Below, piece after piece: positions 41,589-49,690 of a stretch of 64,000 bases of DNA; position 1 is the stretch's first letter, and each line of letters starts with the position of its first letter. The translations under genes were made by a program, and so were the position numbers. Source of the DNA: Xenorhabdus ehlersii (GTDB taxonomy: Bacteria > Pseudomonadota > Gammaproteobacteria > Enterobacterales > Enterobacteriaceae); assembly GCF_003610465.1 (NCBI RefSeq), contig NZ_RAQI01000001.1, positions 1,054,001 to 1,118,000 of the forward strand, written 5' to 3'. The notes under the pieces were generated by a model. That model worked only from the letters and a program-made list of their open reading frames with translations, was not told where the DNA came from and made no database searches.

Positions 41589-42332
41589 TTATTTTAATGG
41601 ATCTTGTTCTAACGCATCTCGCTGCGCTTTGAAAATCGTATCCAATCCCTCTTTTGCCAATGAGAGCAATGAGAGCAACTCATCATGGCTGAACGGTTCA
41701 CCTTCTGCCGTACCCTGCACTTCAATCATTCTGCCATCTTCCATCATGACGATATTCATGTCAGTTTCAGCCGCAGAGTCTTCGATATATTCCAGATCAC
41801 AACGTCCTTCACCCTCAACGATGCCAACAGACACTGCCGCAACCATTGCTTTTAGTGGGCTTTCTTTCAGTTTGCCTTCTGCAACTAGCTTATTTAGGGC
41901 ATCGACCAGTGCCACACAAGCGCCAGAAATAGCCGCAGTACGAGTACCGCCATCCGCTTGAATCACATCACAATCCAGCGTAATAGTGAATTCACCCAGC
42001 TTTTTTAAGTCGATGGCAGCACGTAATGAACGTGCAATCAGGCGTTGGATTTCCATCGTACGGCCCGTTTGCTTGCCTTTAGCAGCTTCGCGCGCATTAC
42101 GGCTATTGGTTGCTCGTGGCAACATGCCGTATTCGGCGGTGATCCAACCTTGTCCCTGGCCTTTCAAAAAACGGGGAATTCCTTCTTCAACGGAGGCATT
42201 ACATAACACTTTGGTATCCCCAAATTCCACCAGAACAGAGCCTTCTGCATGTTTGGTGTAATGACGGGTCATTTTAATAGGACGCACCTGCCCTGCTGAC
42301 CTTCCTGCTGGACGCTTTCCTACTAAGCTCAT
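41589..42332 (-). CDS. rph: Ribonuclease PH
   Basis: RNase PH trims the 3' ends of tRNA precursors using phosphate and forms a hexamer ring. The 247-residue protein carries [59 protein letters not shown] and [20 protein letters not shown]. It has about eight more N-terminal residues than the E. coli protein; the chosen ATG has a GGAG site. The gene is full length, unlike the frameshifted rph-1 allele of E. coli K-12, so coupling to pyrE should be normal. Divergent from yicC. Confidence 0.97.
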   Translation of the reverse strand: MSLVGKRPAGRSAGQVRPIKMTRHYTKHAEGSVLVEFGDTKVLCNASVEEGIPRFLKGQGQGWITAEYGMLPRATNSRNAREAAKGKQTGRTMEIQRLIARSLRAAIDLKKLGEFTITLDCDVIQADGGTRTAAISGACVALVDALNKLVAEGKLKESPLKAMVAAVSVGIVEGEGRCDLEYIEDSAAETDMNIVMMEDGRMIEVQGTAEGEPFSHDELLSLLSLAKEGLDTIFKAQRDALEQDPLK

Positions 42333-42456
42333 AGTGTGATCTCCGTTGTTCGTACATTTTAGGGGCGCATTATACGGCCTAAAGCGGCGAATGCCTATCC
42401 TGCATCTACACAGAGCGCTATAATCCGCACATCATTTTATAAATTGGGAACGAATT

Positions 42457-43320
42457 ATGATCCGTAGTATGACTGCTTTTGCACGGAGAGATATCAGGGG
42501 AGATTGGGGAAATGCAGCGTGGGAACTGCGTTCTGTCAATCAGCGTTACCTGGAAACCTATATTCGCCTGCCAGAGCAATTCAGAAGCCTTGAACCTGTC
42601 ATCCGTGAGCGCATTCGTTCCCGCCTGACGCGCGGCAAAGTGGAATGTAACCTGCGTTTTGAGTTAGATACTTTTGCTCAAAATTCCTTGATCCTGAATG
42701 AAAAACTGGCAAAACAACTGGTTGAAGCAGCAAGCTGGGTTAAACAGAAAAGTAATGAAGGTGAAATTAATCCGGTAGATATCTTACGCTGGCCGGGTGT
42801 GATGTCTGCCGAGGAGCAGGATTTAGATGCTATCAGTGCACAATTGTTAGCAGAATTAGATCTGACGCTGAATGCTTTTATCCAGAGTCGTGAAACCGAA
42901 GGACAAGCACTCAAGACACTGATTGAGCAGCGTTTGGATGCGGTAACTGTGGAAGTGACTAGAGTCCGAGAACAAATGCCGGCAATTCTACAATGGCAGC
43001 GCGAGCGCTTACAGACCAAGCTGGAAGAAGCACAAATTCAGTTAGATAATAACCGCCTTGAGCAAGAGCTAATTTTATTAGCCCAACGTATTGATGTGGC
43101 AGAAGAATTGGATCGTCTGGATGCCCATGTCAAAGAGACACGTAATATCCTGATGAAAAAAGAAGCCGTCGGCCGCCGACTGGATTTTATGATGCAGGAA
43201 TTTAACCGCGAATCGAATACATTGGCTTCAAAATCAATTAATGCGGATGTGACAAATTCTGCAATTGAGCTGAAAGTACTGATTGAGCAAATGCGCGAGC
43301 AAATCCAAAATATTGAATAA
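42457..43320 (+). CDS. yicC: YicC family endoribonuclease
   Basis: YicC/YloC proteins are metal-dependent endoribonucleases; in E. coli YicC cooperates with PNPase in decay of the small RNA RyhB. The 287 residues start MIRSMTAFARRDIRGDWGNA and end with the conserved block GRRLDFMMQEFNRESNTLAS and ELKVLIEQMREQIQNIE. Length matches E. coli. It is divergent from rph. Its terminator is the integration site of the satellite island that follows. Confidence 0.95.
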   Translation: MIRSMTAFARRDIRGDWGNAAWELRSVNQRYLETYIRLPEQFRSLEPVIRERIRSRLTRGKVECNLRFELDTFAQNSLILNEKLAKQLVEAASWVKQKSNEGEINPVDILRWPGVMSAEEQDLDAISAQLLAELDLTLNAFIQSRETEGQALKTLIEQRLDAVTVEVTRVREQMPAILQWQRERLQTKLEEAQIQLDNNRLEQELILLAQRIDVAEELDRLDAHVKETRNILMKKEAVGRRLDFMMQEFNRESNTLASKSINADVTNSAIELKVLIEQMREQIQNIE

Positions 43321-43349
43321 CGTTTCATAACATAGCAGAACATACCACA

Positions 43350-43384
43350 AAGCCAGAATACACCTTGTGTTTACTGGCTTTTTT
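43350..43384 (+). terminator. yicC terminator, split by the island attachment site
   Basis: AAGCCAG and CTGGCTT pair across a 17-base loop and are followed by T4. The right arm CTGGCTTTTTT is the first part of the 48-bp direct repeat bounding the island, so insertion kept the terminator intact. Confidence 0.8.
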
Positions 43385-43421
43385 ACTATCAGAGCATTGC
43401 AGAGCGAATCACAATAGCGCA
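43374..43421 (+). repeat. Left attachment repeat (attL)
   Basis: Starts CTGGCTTTTTTACTATCAG and ends AATCACAATAGCGCA. It matches 56042-56089 in 47 of 48 positions and lies 88 bases upstream of the integrase start. Confidence 0.85.
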
Positions 43422-43429
43422 TGATTATC

Positions 43430-43492
43430 GGGTACACCTAGGTGTACACCTAGCTATTACGAATGTGATTTAGGTGTACCCACCCATTTTTA
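43430..43492. promoter_or_regulatory. GGTACACC/GGTGTACC repeat array in the int leader
   Basis: GTACACCTAGGTGTAC (43432-43447) is a perfect 16-bp palindrome; further GTGTAC and GTGTACC units follow to 43481. Similar GTGTACC units occur near the right end of the island (about 55932-55977) and in the leader of the integrase stub. They are likely arm-type integrase or AlpA sites, or int operators. Confidence 0.55.
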
Positions 43493-43508
43493 TATTGGAA
43501 ATTGCACA

Positions 43509-44774
43509 ATGCCAAAGCTCACAGATAAACAAATAAGAGCATGGATAAAGTCAGGTGAACGGTTCGAAGGGAAAGCGGACGGTAACGGCTTATATTTATG
43601 CTATAGAGAAAACTATCAGCACCCTGTTTGGCGATTTAGATATAAATTTGCCGGAAAGCGTCGTGCCGTCCTGATAGGTTCATACATTGATCTATCACTA
43701 TCAAAAGCGCGAGAACTCACCAGAGAGCTATCAGCGCGTGTTTCTTTGGGTTATGACGTTGCTATGGAAAAGCAAGAACGTAAAGCCGAAGCACTGGCAA
43801 AGATTGAAGCTGAAAAGAACGCTATCAAAGTATCCGATCTCGCGGCTGAATATTTTGAACGTCAGATACTTCCACGTTGGAAACATCCCGACATACTCCG
43901 TAGACGAATAGACAAAGACATTAACCCTCGTATCGGCAATATGAAGATCGAGGATGTGAAACCCCGCCATATTGATGAAATGCTAAAAAGCATCGTTGAT
44001 AGAGGTGCTCCAACCATAGCGACAGACGTTCTACGATGGGTTAGGCGCATATTTGATTATGGTATCAGGCGTCAGATCATTGATGTAAATCCCTGTTCAG
44101 CTTTCGAGGTTGCAGACGCTGGCGGGAAAGAGGTATCACGCGATAGATGGCTAACCAGAGAAGAATTAATCATTCTGTTGAGGACGTTTAGAACATCTAC
44201 AATCAGCCGTCAGAATGAAATCAGCTTTAAGATACTACTTGCCCTATGTTTACGGAAAATGGAGCTATGCGGCGCACGATGGGAAGAATTCAACTTTAAA
44301 AAGGCTGTCTGGCACTTTCCGGCAGAACGCAGCAAGAACGGTGATGCGGTAGATATTCCACTGTGTCCACAAGTTATAGAGTGGTTCATGGAGTTAAAGG
44401 CTATGGCCTGTGGTAGTAAGTACGTTCTACCAGCAAGAAAAATGCAACATCGTATGATCCCACATATTCAGGAAACTACCCTGTCCGTTGCGCTTGCCAA
44501 AGTCAGACGAGCAATACCTATTGATATGCCTAACTTCACTATTCACGACTTTAGACGAACTGCCAGAACCCACTTAGCCGCATTAGGTGTTGATCCGTTT
44601 GTTGCTGAACGTTGTTTAAATCACCGCATAAGAGGCGTTGAGGGTATCTATAACAGGCATGATTACTTTGATGAGCGCAAGGCCGCATTAGCTCAATGGT
44701 GTGATTTGCTGGTGGCGCTGGAGAAAGGCGAAGATTACAACGTGATCCCACTGAGTATACGAAAAGCAAAATAG
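43509..44774 (+). CDS. int: Tyrosine recombinase integrase, P4 type
   Basis: The 421-residue integrase has the N-terminal DUF4102-type arm-binding domain (MPKLTDKQIRAWIKSGERFE, KADGNGLYL), a SAM-like core-binding domain (about 110-205) and the catalytic domain: arginine in LCLRKMELCGARWEE, H-x2-R in HDFRRTARTHLAALG, and the final His/Tyr in CLNHRIRGVEGIYNRHDY. All catalytic residues are present. It should integrate and excise the island at the yicC terminator repeat, probably with AlpA as directionality factor. A stub of a close paralogue lies beyond the right repeat. Confidence 0.95.
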   Translation: MPKLTDKQIRAWIKSGERFEGKADGNGLYLCYRENYQHPVWRFRYKFAGKRRAVLIGSYIDLSLSKARELTRELSARVSLGYDVAMEKQERKAEALAKIEAEKNAIKVSDLAAEYFERQILPRWKHPDILRRRIDKDINPRIGNMKIEDVKPRHIDEMLKSIVDRGAPTIATDVLRWVRRIFDYGIRRQIIDVNPCSAFEVADAGGKEVSRDRWLTREELIILLRTFRTSTISRQNEISFKILLALCLRKMELCGARWEEFNFKKAVWHFPAERSKNGDAVDIPLCPQVIEWFMELKAMACGSKYVLPARKMQHRMIPHIQETTLSVALAKVRRAIPIDMPNFTIHDFRRTARTHLAALGVDPFVAERCLNHRIRGVEGIYNRHDYFDERKAALAQWCDLLVALEKGEDYNVIPLSIRKAK

Positions 44775-44867
44775 CCAAGTTAGCCGTATCTAGCTTGACG
44801 GGGCGAAAAGTGGGGAAGCCTTACCTACCTGATACGGCAATACTTAAGGCGCGTAAAAGGTAACTTG

Positions 44868-45890
44868 ATGAGTAGTAAAAAAAATAAAATAGAAAACGTT
44901 TGGCACAAGAACAATCTACCTGAAATGGAGTACTGTGATTTAATAAGAGCCTCTGAGTTACTGGGCTGCAAAATAAATGACCTACTTCATTTTGCTGAGG
45001 AGTGGAAAATACAGCTATGTATAAAACTAAATCACTATGAAGCAGCTCTATTCACACCATTTAAGTATAGCAACATAAAAGATTGGGAGTCATTCTGTGT
45101 AGAAAGTTACCATATATTTACGACAAGAGCCCCTGAAACAAGAACAGGTAGCGTCAGCCGATTTATACCTAAATTTCGCATTACCACAGATCAAAATACA
45201 GGTGAGCCTATCAATGAGTCACATTATGAATACAAAGAATACGAAGAATTAAAACACCCTATTGTTTATCTATCCGGCTTATGGGTTATTTTTGGTTGTT
45301 TCTCTAAAGATATTTTTGGCGAGCTAAAGACAAAAGGATGTGTAGAGTTAAGCGCATTAGATTTTTTTCTTGCCGAGGCAGATTATGAATGCTTATCAGA
45401 TAACGACGATACATATACAGTTGCCCCATTAACATCTCATTTATACGAAAATATGGGACTTATTGAAGACAGGGTAAAACCTATTGTCACTTTAACACCT
45501 GTCGACCTATATATAACAAAAACACAAATAAATAGACTGCATGAAAGCATCGGCGGTGAGATAACTCGATTAAAAGCACCTGAAAATGAACAACCTCAGA
45601 AGACTGATACACATCATACAAAAATAAAAGCCCGTGAAAACAGGCTAAAAATACATAAGGCCATTATTAGATTATTTGCCTTATACCCTCATAACCAACA
45701 TGATGAGAATACAAGCTATAGATCAACAGACGGAAGATTAATAGTAGCTCGAATTGCAAAATGCCTAGACTATCACGCAGCCACTTTATTTGATGACAGT
45801 GAGTTGCCAATAAAAGATGACTTAACGCTTAGGACTATTATTAGTGACTATTTGAAAGATATGGGATGGATTGAAGGAAAAATAACCTGA
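44868..45890 (+). CDS. Uncharacterised island protein, possible cargo gene
   Basis: A 340-residue, soluble protein without signal peptide or membrane segments. The N-terminus YCDLIRASELLGCKINDLLHF looks like a small helix-turn-helix or adaptor found at the start of other island proteins. The middle is Glu/Tyr rich (residues 110-200). The C-terminal part after a charged linker (KTDTHHTKIKARENRLKIHK) looks helical. I do not recognise the family. ATG 44868 is chosen over the TTG one codon before. It lies alone between int and alpA, the kind of place where P4-like elements often hold accessory or defence genes; that role is only a hypothesis. Confidence 0.7.
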   Translation: MSSKKNKIENVWHKNNLPEMEYCDLIRASELLGCKINDLLHFAEEWKIQLCIKLNHYEAALFTPFKYSNIKDWESFCVESYHIFTTRAPETRTGSVSRFIPKFRITTDQNTGEPINESHYEYKEYEELKHPIVYLSGLWVIFGCFSKDIFGELKTKGCVELSALDFFLAEADYECLSDNDDTYTVAPLTSHLYENMGLIEDRVKPIVTLTPVDLYITKTQINRLHESIGGEITRLKAPENEQPQKTDTHHTKIKARENRLKIHKAIIRLFALYPHNQHDENTSYRSTDGRLIVARIAKCLDYHAATLFDDSELPIKDDLTLRTIISDYLKDMGWIEGKIT

Positions 45891-46002
45891 TTATTGATGT
45901 ATGATATATCAAACATATGCTTGATACTTTATCCCTATTTTTTTATCCAGTTTATTACGCTTAAATATGCCTAGCCACGAACAGAACGGAGCTAGGCAAA
46001 TC

Positions 46003-46245
46003 ATGGAATACCAGCGCAAACGCAATCCACGCACCAAAAGTAATACCCCATACCCTATTAATGGCAATGCTCGTAAACGCCATACAGCCGACTTTTTAGG
46101 CATATCAGACGCAACACTTAACCGTTGGATTAAAGCCGGAAAGCTACCATTACCCTTTGAGCTTGAAGAGGGATTTTCTGTCTTTGACGCTGCGGAGATC
46201 CGCGCATGGGTAGAGTCTAAGAAAGCACAACGAGAAGCAGTGTAA
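46003..46245 (+). CDS. AlpA family regulator
   Basis: An 80-residue basic protein with the MerR-like winged HTH of AlpA: RHTADFLGISDATLNRWIKAGKLP followed by FDAAEIRAWVESKK (split). AlpA-type proteins activate int and promote excision in P4-like elements. The ATG at 46003 is preferred because of an AGG six bases upstream; an in-frame ATG at 45967 has no ribosome site. The stop overlaps the next gene (TAATG). Confidence 0.88.
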   Translation: MEYQRKRNPRTKSNTPYPINGNARKRHTADFLGISDATLNRWIKAGKLPLPFELEEGFSVFDAAEIRAWVESKKAQREAV

Positions 46246-46649
46246 TGATGAAAAAAAACCGCCCTTGTAGCGGCGGCTTAAATATTTCAGACATTGAAAA
46301 TTGCCCCGCCATTATAACCAAACGGACACCAAAGAAACAGCGCAGCTTTATTTATATTGCAGGTACTGGCGTTAATGGATTTACCGAAAATGACGGCCTG
46401 AAATATTGCCGGTTATCCTCGTTCCGTAACTACGCCTCTGAATTAGAGAGAACGTTAAAGATTGCCTTAGAGCGCATAGATGAACCGAACCCTGATGGCA
46501 TTGGCAGCCATTACCGCTATCGCATTCGCAGCCAACAGGACGCACAGAAGGTTGTGAGCCTCATTAATAAACGTGCTAAAGCGGGTGGATATGAGGGCAT
46601 GTCTGAATCACAAGCTGAATTAATTTTATCCCTGTACCCAATCGAATAA
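46245..46649 (+). CDS. Uncharacterised island protein
   Basis: A 134-residue protein, KKNRPCSGGLNISDIENCPA at the start. It contains a charged, helical second half (LERTLKIALERIDEP, QQDAQKVVSLINKRAKAGG). The start overlaps the alpA stop, so it is probably co-translated. No family recognised. It lies in the early region of the satellite between alpA and the BRO-N gene. Confidence 0.7.
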   Translation: MMKKNRPCSGGLNISDIENCPAIITKRTPKKQRSFIYIAGTGVNGFTENDGLKYCRLSSFRNYASELERTLKIALERIDEPNPDGIGSHYRYRIRSQQDAQKVVSLINKRAKAGGYEGMSESQAELILSLYPIE

Positions 46650-46662
46650 TGGAGTAATCAAC

Positions 46663-47243
46663 ATGGAAAATTTAAAAAGTGGCTTAAGTGCCAACGGACA
46701 AATTCACTCTAAAAACAGCCAGAACAGTATATTAACTCAGAGGATATTTCTGTTATTCGCTTTGAGGGTGTACAGGTGCGGATAATTAAAATTAACAATG
46801 AACCGTGGTTTATTGCGAAAGATGTTTGTGACGCTTTGGGGATCACGAACCCAAGCAAAGCCCTAACAGCTTTAGATTTGGATGAAAAAAATACTGTAAC
46901 TTTAAGTTATGGTATTCAGGGAAACCCCAAGCGAGCTGGCATTTCAGAGTCTGGTTTTTACAAGTTAATCACTCGTAGCCGCAAGGCCACCAAGCAAGGT
47001 ACTTTCGCCCATCGTTTCACTAATTGGGTATTCCGTGATGTTATCCCGTCTATCCGTAAGACTGGCGCTTATGGTGTGCCATTTGCTGCGCTGAACGATT
47101 TCACCAAGCGTCAGCAGCAATATAATATTACAGCCTCACAACGTGGGCGTGACCTCCAAGCCTGCAAAAACAAGAAAGCCGATTTACAGCGTGAAGAGGG
47201 CGAAATGTGGAAGAAGCACCAACCTGATTTGTTGGATGGCTAG
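46663..47243 (+). pseudogene. BRO-N domain antirepressor-like gene, frameshift in an A5 run
   Basis: An ATG at 46663 with a GGAGT ribosome site starts MENLKSGLSANGQIHSK; this frame stops at 46777-46779. One extra A in the run at 46711-46715 would join it to QPEQYINSEDISVIRFEG and the BRO-N domain, NNEPWFIAKDVCDALGI to VFRDVIPSIRKTGAYG. Without it, translation could begin only at GTG 46776. BRO-N proteins are DNA-binding and phage regulatory. The domain itself is intact, so reinitiation or slippage could still give a product. Confidence 0.7.
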
Positions 47244-47334
47244 GTTCACTACTGAAAGAGAATTTACCGATTTGAAATCAGAAAAATCAAAACGTGGACG
47301 TTCACATTTTTACCTCTAATAAAGAGTAATTAAC

Positions 47335-48141
47335 ATGACAAAGAAAAATATGACCGTAATGGGTCAGGGATTCGCTCACGCTGAAAACAGCCGAAACGGT
47401 ATTACTGAATTATCTTTTGCTGAAATGCTACCCGTTATTCAATGCAAGATTGGCGGGCAGGTCATTAACGGCGTGAGTGCAAAAGCATTACATGAGGCAT
47501 TAGGCGTTAAACGTGCTTTTGCTGCATGGGTGGGTGAAAGAATTAATCAATACAGCTTTACGAAGGATCAAGATTATTCTGTTGTCGTAAATTTGAGCTA
47601 TCCAAATTCGGACAGCGCAAAATCTAGGCAACAATTAACTAAAGACTATCACGTTACTATTAGCATGGCTAAAGAGCTGGCAATGGTTGAGCGAACCGAA
47701 CAAGGGCGCTTAATCCGCCAGTACTTCATTAAGTGTGAGGAAGCATTACACAAAGTCGCTCCAGCAGTGACCAAACAGCTACGAAATGAGCTGAAATCAC
47801 GCTTAAAAGTAGCGAATTACTTTAAGCCTATGTGTTCAGCGCTAGACATGGCGCGCATGGAGCAGGGAAAAATCACACTACCCCGCCACTACACCAATGA
47901 ATCAAACATGCTGAACCGTATTGTTCTGGCAGGCATGACAGCGAAACAATGGGCGCAACACCACGGCATTATTGGCGATCCCCGTGATGCTATGAGCGAG
48001 TTACAGCTTGAACATCTCTCTTATTTGGAACAGACCAATACAACACTGATTGAATTAGGTATGGATTATTACGCCCGCAAGGACAAGCTAACCGGGTTGT
48101 CTCAAAAGTGGTTAGCGCAGCGCGTAGAGGCAAATCAATGA
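47335..48141 (+). CDS. AntA/AntB antirepressor family protein
   Basis: The 268-residue protein has the AntA/AntB domain: VSAKALHEALGVKRAFAAWV, RINQYSFTKDQDY and YHVTISMAKELAMVERTEQG, ending in ALHKVAP. The C-terminal 130 residues are an ANT/KilA-C-like extension. Such proteins counteract phage repressors and help switch to lytic or mobilised states. It has no frameshift. The stop overlaps the start of the next open frame (ATGA). Confidence 0.88.
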   Translation: MTKKNMTVMGQGFAHAENSRNGITELSFAEMLPVIQCKIGGQVINGVSAKALHEALGVKRAFAAWVGERINQYSFTKDQDYSVVVNLSYPNSDSAKSRQQLTKDYHVTISMAKELAMVERTEQGRLIRQYFIKCEEALHKVAPAVTKQLRNELKSRLKVANYFKPMCSALDMARMEQGKITLPRHYTNESNMLNRIVLAGMTAKQWAQHHGIIGDPRDAMSELQLEHLSYLEQTNTTLIELGMDYYARKDKLTGLSQKWLAQRVEANQ

Positions 48142-48270
48142 ATGCCAACCAAGTGAATGATTTCCTACTGGCTGGCATTCAATCAGACAAACTTTCATCC
48201 GGTTACTCAGCCGAATTGATGAATGCTAGTGACATAAGTTCATTATATTCAGCCGGTCAAAAACACAAAA

Positions 48271-48376
48271 TAACTGTACCATCTGTACCAATTGTAAATA
48301 AATTCATATTTATCAATGTATTAAGTTGGTACAGTTATTTAAATATCTGTGCCATATCTGTACCACAACTGTACCT
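48271..48376. repeat. CTGTACC/GGTACAG iteron cluster A
   Basis: CTGTACC occurs at 48274, 48283, 48358 and 48369 and its complement GGTACAG at 48329, with a one-mismatch copy near 48349. The AT-rich stretch between the units suits melting. A second cluster lies at 53212-53313, beyond the primase gene. Confidence 0.7.
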
Positions 48377-48390
48377 ATTAAAAAGAGAAA

Positions 48391-48425
48391 GCCAGCCAGA
48401 AAGAAACCTCTCACTCTCTGGCGGG
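48391..48425 (+). repeat. Hairpin module, copy 1
   Basis: GCCAGCCAGAAAG, a loop AAACCTCTCACT, then CTCTGGCGGG. CCAGAAAG pairs with CTCTCTGG except one position. Copies 2 and 3 are at 52937-52971 and 53400-53428; all follow GGTACAG-type repeats. Confidence 0.7.
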
Positions 48426-48705
48426 TATATGGATATTTTCGGACACCTTAATAACCCATTGAGATCGAGTCACACTGCAAATATGCAGTCTGGTCATCGT
48501 TTAACTGCCTCGATTATTTCGGGCCAGTTGCCTGATGGCATGGGGAAGGAGAAGAAATCATTTGGGGACAGTTTGAGCACGGAAGATAGCGGTATGCGAA
48601 AAGAAAAGGATAGTAATTGCGTCAGTCTACCTATATGGGCTTTCAACGCCCATTTGAACGGTGGAGAGGTTGATGATTTTACTGGGGTCACAACACCTGT
48701 AAACG

Positions 48706-48759
48706 AAGATTTTTCTTATATCACTATGCGTAAAGATTTTTCGTACATCACTACGCGAG
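48706..48759 (+). repeat. 27-bp tandem repeat, two copies
   Basis: AAGATTTTTCTTATATCACT and AAGATTTTTCGTACATCACT start units 27 bases apart, each encoding DFSYIT followed by a residue and Arg in the open frame. They lie upstream of the RNA-immunity-like region. Confidence 0.75.
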
Positions 48760-48853
48760 GAAATAGCCATTACAAAAATAGTCATTATTACTTCTTTACT
48801 TTGTCATCAAACATTGGCTATATTGATGACGCACCAGCAAAATCTGGTGTCAG

Positions 48854-49090
48854 GCGTGAGAACCTGAATACTCGAATGGCGACAGTAGACGCCGAATGCG
48901 TCTTTTTTTATGTCGTAGATAATGCCTACCTAATGGCGGCTTACGCCTATCCGAATTCAATGGTGGCGTTATCGGAGCACCCGAAAGGGTGGCTGGTATC
49001 CATTCGAGCCAGTATTCTCACCTCTGATAACGTCACCGCCCCTATTGAGCGTGAGAACTCTGGCGGTGATTGCTTTAATCATCGAATGGA
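48854..49090. ncRNA. Candidate P4-type immunity RNA locus (seqA/seqB/seqC-like)
   Basis: GTGAGAA and CTCGAATGG occur together at 48856-48879 in plus orientation and as their complement (CCATTCGAG...TTCTCAC) at 49000-49021. They recur, with a longer gap and TCGAATGG, at 49051-49089 in plus orientation. In P4 the processed CI RNA carries seqB, which pairs with seqA and seqC on the leader transcript and ends transcription before the replication genes. The same plus/minus/plus layout lies upstream of an Icd-like gene and the primase here. Boundaries of any RNA are unknown. Confidence 0.5.
48888..48909 (+). terminator. Intrinsic terminator inside the immunity-like leader
   Basis: GACGC and GCGTC pair over a CGAAT loop and are followed by T7. 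It follows the first triplet copy (seqA-like) directly, a place where premature termination would silence downstream genes. Confidence 0.7.
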
Positions 49091-49100
49091 GATCGTCGCT

Positions 49101-49289
49101 ATGATGACTATCCCTACCCAAACTTATTTTAAATTTCTCTTTTTGAGTATCAAACGTTCAGATACCACAGCAAAACCTTTCCGTATCGCAGCCACCGCAC
49201 CCGATGAGCACAGTGCAAGAATGATGCTTGTCGGTGACTATATTTTGTTATTTGCCGGGCGTATCCCCGTTCAGGTGGTCGCAGCATGA
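49101..49289 (+). CDS. Host cell division inhibitor Icd-like protein
   Basis: A 62-residue product from ATG 49101, with GGAG nine bases upstream. The sequence FKFLFLSIKRSDTTAKPFRI, APDEHSARMMLVGDYILLFA and GRIPVQVV fits the Icd-like family of P4-related elements, named after a P1 gene that blocks cell division. Function in these satellites is not proven. The frame is open far upstream, so longer proteins are usually predicted; the short version is favoured by the ribosome site. Its stop overlaps the next ATG (ATGA). Confidence 0.65.
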   Translation: MMTIPTQTYFKFLFLSIKRSDTTAKPFRIAATAPDEHSARMMLVGDYILLFAGRIPVQVVAA

Positions 49290-49690
49290 GCCAGCCTATC
49301 ACTATTCATCAAGCCTCTGAAAAGGCGCAACAGCTCGAATTTATTAACCAGCTTATTGAGTCATATCCCCATCGAATAGAGAGTAGAGAACTATCGCTTA
49401 TTTCGTCACTGATGGCGAAGTTATCCGGTGATGTTGCTGTATTTCTGATTGAAGCCATTGCGGGTGAGGAAGATGGGTGCATGAAAAAAATAAAAATTAA
49501 TCCTGGCATCACGGCTTCTGTCAGCGATGTAAAGCATATCAATGAAGAAATTCAGGCTCAGATGATCCCATTGCTCACCGCCGTAGAAAATCAGGCCGAC
49601 AGTGATACTTATCACATGCTGAGGGGAATAAAGCGTCTTATGACCGTTCAATTTAACGAAATTAACAAGCTGTCGGAGGTACTGGCATGA
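49286..49690 (+). CDS. Uncharacterised satellite early protein
   Basis: A 134-residue protein, MSQPITIHQASEKAQQLEFI at the start, mostly helical and acidic, with a predicted helical hairpin in the second half (IQAQMIPLLTAVENQA, YHMLRGIKRLMTVQFNEINK). It overlaps the Icd-like stop and the next start by four bases each (ATGA), showing a tightly coupled operon. No family I can name. Confidence 0.75.
   Translation: MSQPITIHQASEKAQQLEFINQLIESYPHRIESRELSLISSLMAKLSGDVAVFLIEAIAGEEDGCMKKIKINPGITASVSDVKHINEEIQAQMIPLLTAVENQADSDTYHMLRGIKRLMTVQFNEINKLSEVLA

Larger units (their letters stand above)
48138..49100 (+). other. Open frame covering leader repeats and RNA-immunity-like region
   Basis: An uninterrupted frame continues from ATG 48138 into the Icd-like sequence, giving 383 residues in total. 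The start overlaps the antirepressor stop, so a short peptide MNANQVNDFLLAGIQSDKLS may be real. The rest runs through the iterons, a hairpin repeat, tandem repeats, a terminator and complementary triplets, and reads like translated non-coding DNA. I treat it as regulatory sequence, not as a firm protein. Confidence 0.45.

Noticed and set aside
43321..43508. A tRNA gene as the island integration target
   Set aside because: No cloverleaf or tRNA-like 3' end is visible; the repeat covers the yicC terminator. I saw no tRNA or rRNA gene anywhere in the window.
44868..45890. Defence gene of a known type
   Set aside because: No nuclease, ATPase, TIR, helicase or other known defence motif could be seen; only the position is suggestive.
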